From the IMG/VR virus record IMGVR_UViG_3300027763_000027, positions 62,001 through 126,000 of that record: a stretch of 64,000 nucleotides of DNA; one strand, written 5' to 3'. Of this stretch, positions 63,984 to 64,000 are shown piece after piece. Numbering within the stretch: position 1 is the first letter of the stretch; every line of letters begins with the position of its first letter. The notes beneath the pieces were generated by a model that saw only the letters and a list, made by a program, of their open reading frames with translations, was not told the DNA's origin and did no database searches. This DNA comes from a virus. A program made the position numbers and the translations under genes.

Positions 63984-64000
63984 ATGAAAGCAAAGCATAA
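63984..64000 (+). CDS. Start of a gene cut by the window edge
   Basis: Only MKAKH is visible. Called because the promoter spacing matches the other leaderless genes. Confidence 0.45.

Noticed and set aside
1-64000. Bacteroidota host inferred from AT-rich promoters
   Set aside because: Bacteroidota promoters have TTTG and TAnnTTTG. The promoters here follow TTGACA/TATAAT.

Overview
The window reads as part of the genome of a large, AT-rich, tailed double-stranded DNA phage. Evidence includes T4-type genes (rIIA/rIIB-like pair, class I ribonucleotide reductase NrdA/NrdB, gp1-type deoxynucleotide kinase, endonuclease VII, ATP-dependent DNA ligase, UvsE-type UV endonuclease, a small sigma factor), a phage tmRNA, dense packing with 4-base ATGA overlaps, and dozens of very small genes. 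No terminase, portal, capsid or polymerase gene is in this stretch. The host cannot be named. Consensus sigma-70 promoters (TTGACA / TATAAT) argue against Bacteroidota; the autotransporter-like beta-strand-repeat protein at the left edge is of a kind common in Gram-negative bacteria such as Verrucomicrobiota, which is only a weak hint.

Layout. 1-8270 (minus): surface and adhesion proteins, namely a secreted beta-solenoid repeat protein, a membrane-anchored cysteine-peptidase-like protein, a conserved phage protein, a 1692-residue PA14/LamG adhesin and a small fibre or decoration-like protein. 8338-9268: tmRNA on the minus strand, then a small plus-strand gene and a pseudoknotted candidate RNA. 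9316-17995 (minus): sugar-modifying enzymes, NrdB/NrdA, a sigma factor and a deoxynucleotide kinase. 18072-21306 (plus): dCMP deaminase, GMP reductase/IMPDH family protein and an adenylosuccinate synthetase. 21303-23006 (minus): membrane and virion-like proteins. 23050-31709: a mucin-like Thr/Ser/Ala/Pro repeat protein followed directly by seven glycosyltransferase-like genes. 31808-64000 (plus): an early-type region with DNA repair and recombination genes (UvsE, HNH nucleases, endonuclease VII, ligase, RuvB-like), rIIA/rIIB, a GT11 fucosyltransferase, a second deaminase, a cell-wall-active lipoprotein, SET and MazG proteins, a methyltransferase, a secreted C39-like peptidase, and many small proteins and single-helix membrane peptides. 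The right end carries a GC-rich DUF932 gene that looks recently acquired.

How it may work together. Two transcription signals repeat through the window. More than twenty genes have a TTGACA-type -35, a 15-17 bp spacer, a TATAAT-type -10 and then an ATG only 6-8 bp later, so the expected transcript starts on the start codon (leaderless mRNA). A second signal, GTGTAAT without a -35 and usually 7 bp before the start codon, precedes the adhesin, fibre, mucin-like and some sugar genes; it is a candidate late promoter for the encoded sigma factor. Genes inside operons often have Shine-Dalgarno sites instead. The nucleotide enzymes all run towards A and T (GMP to IMP to AMP; dCMP to dUMP), matching an AT-rich genome. 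The mucin-like protein beside a dedicated fucosyl/galactosyl/sialyl-transferase-like cluster suggests a self-glycosylated virion or surface protein; this is the most unusual system in the window.
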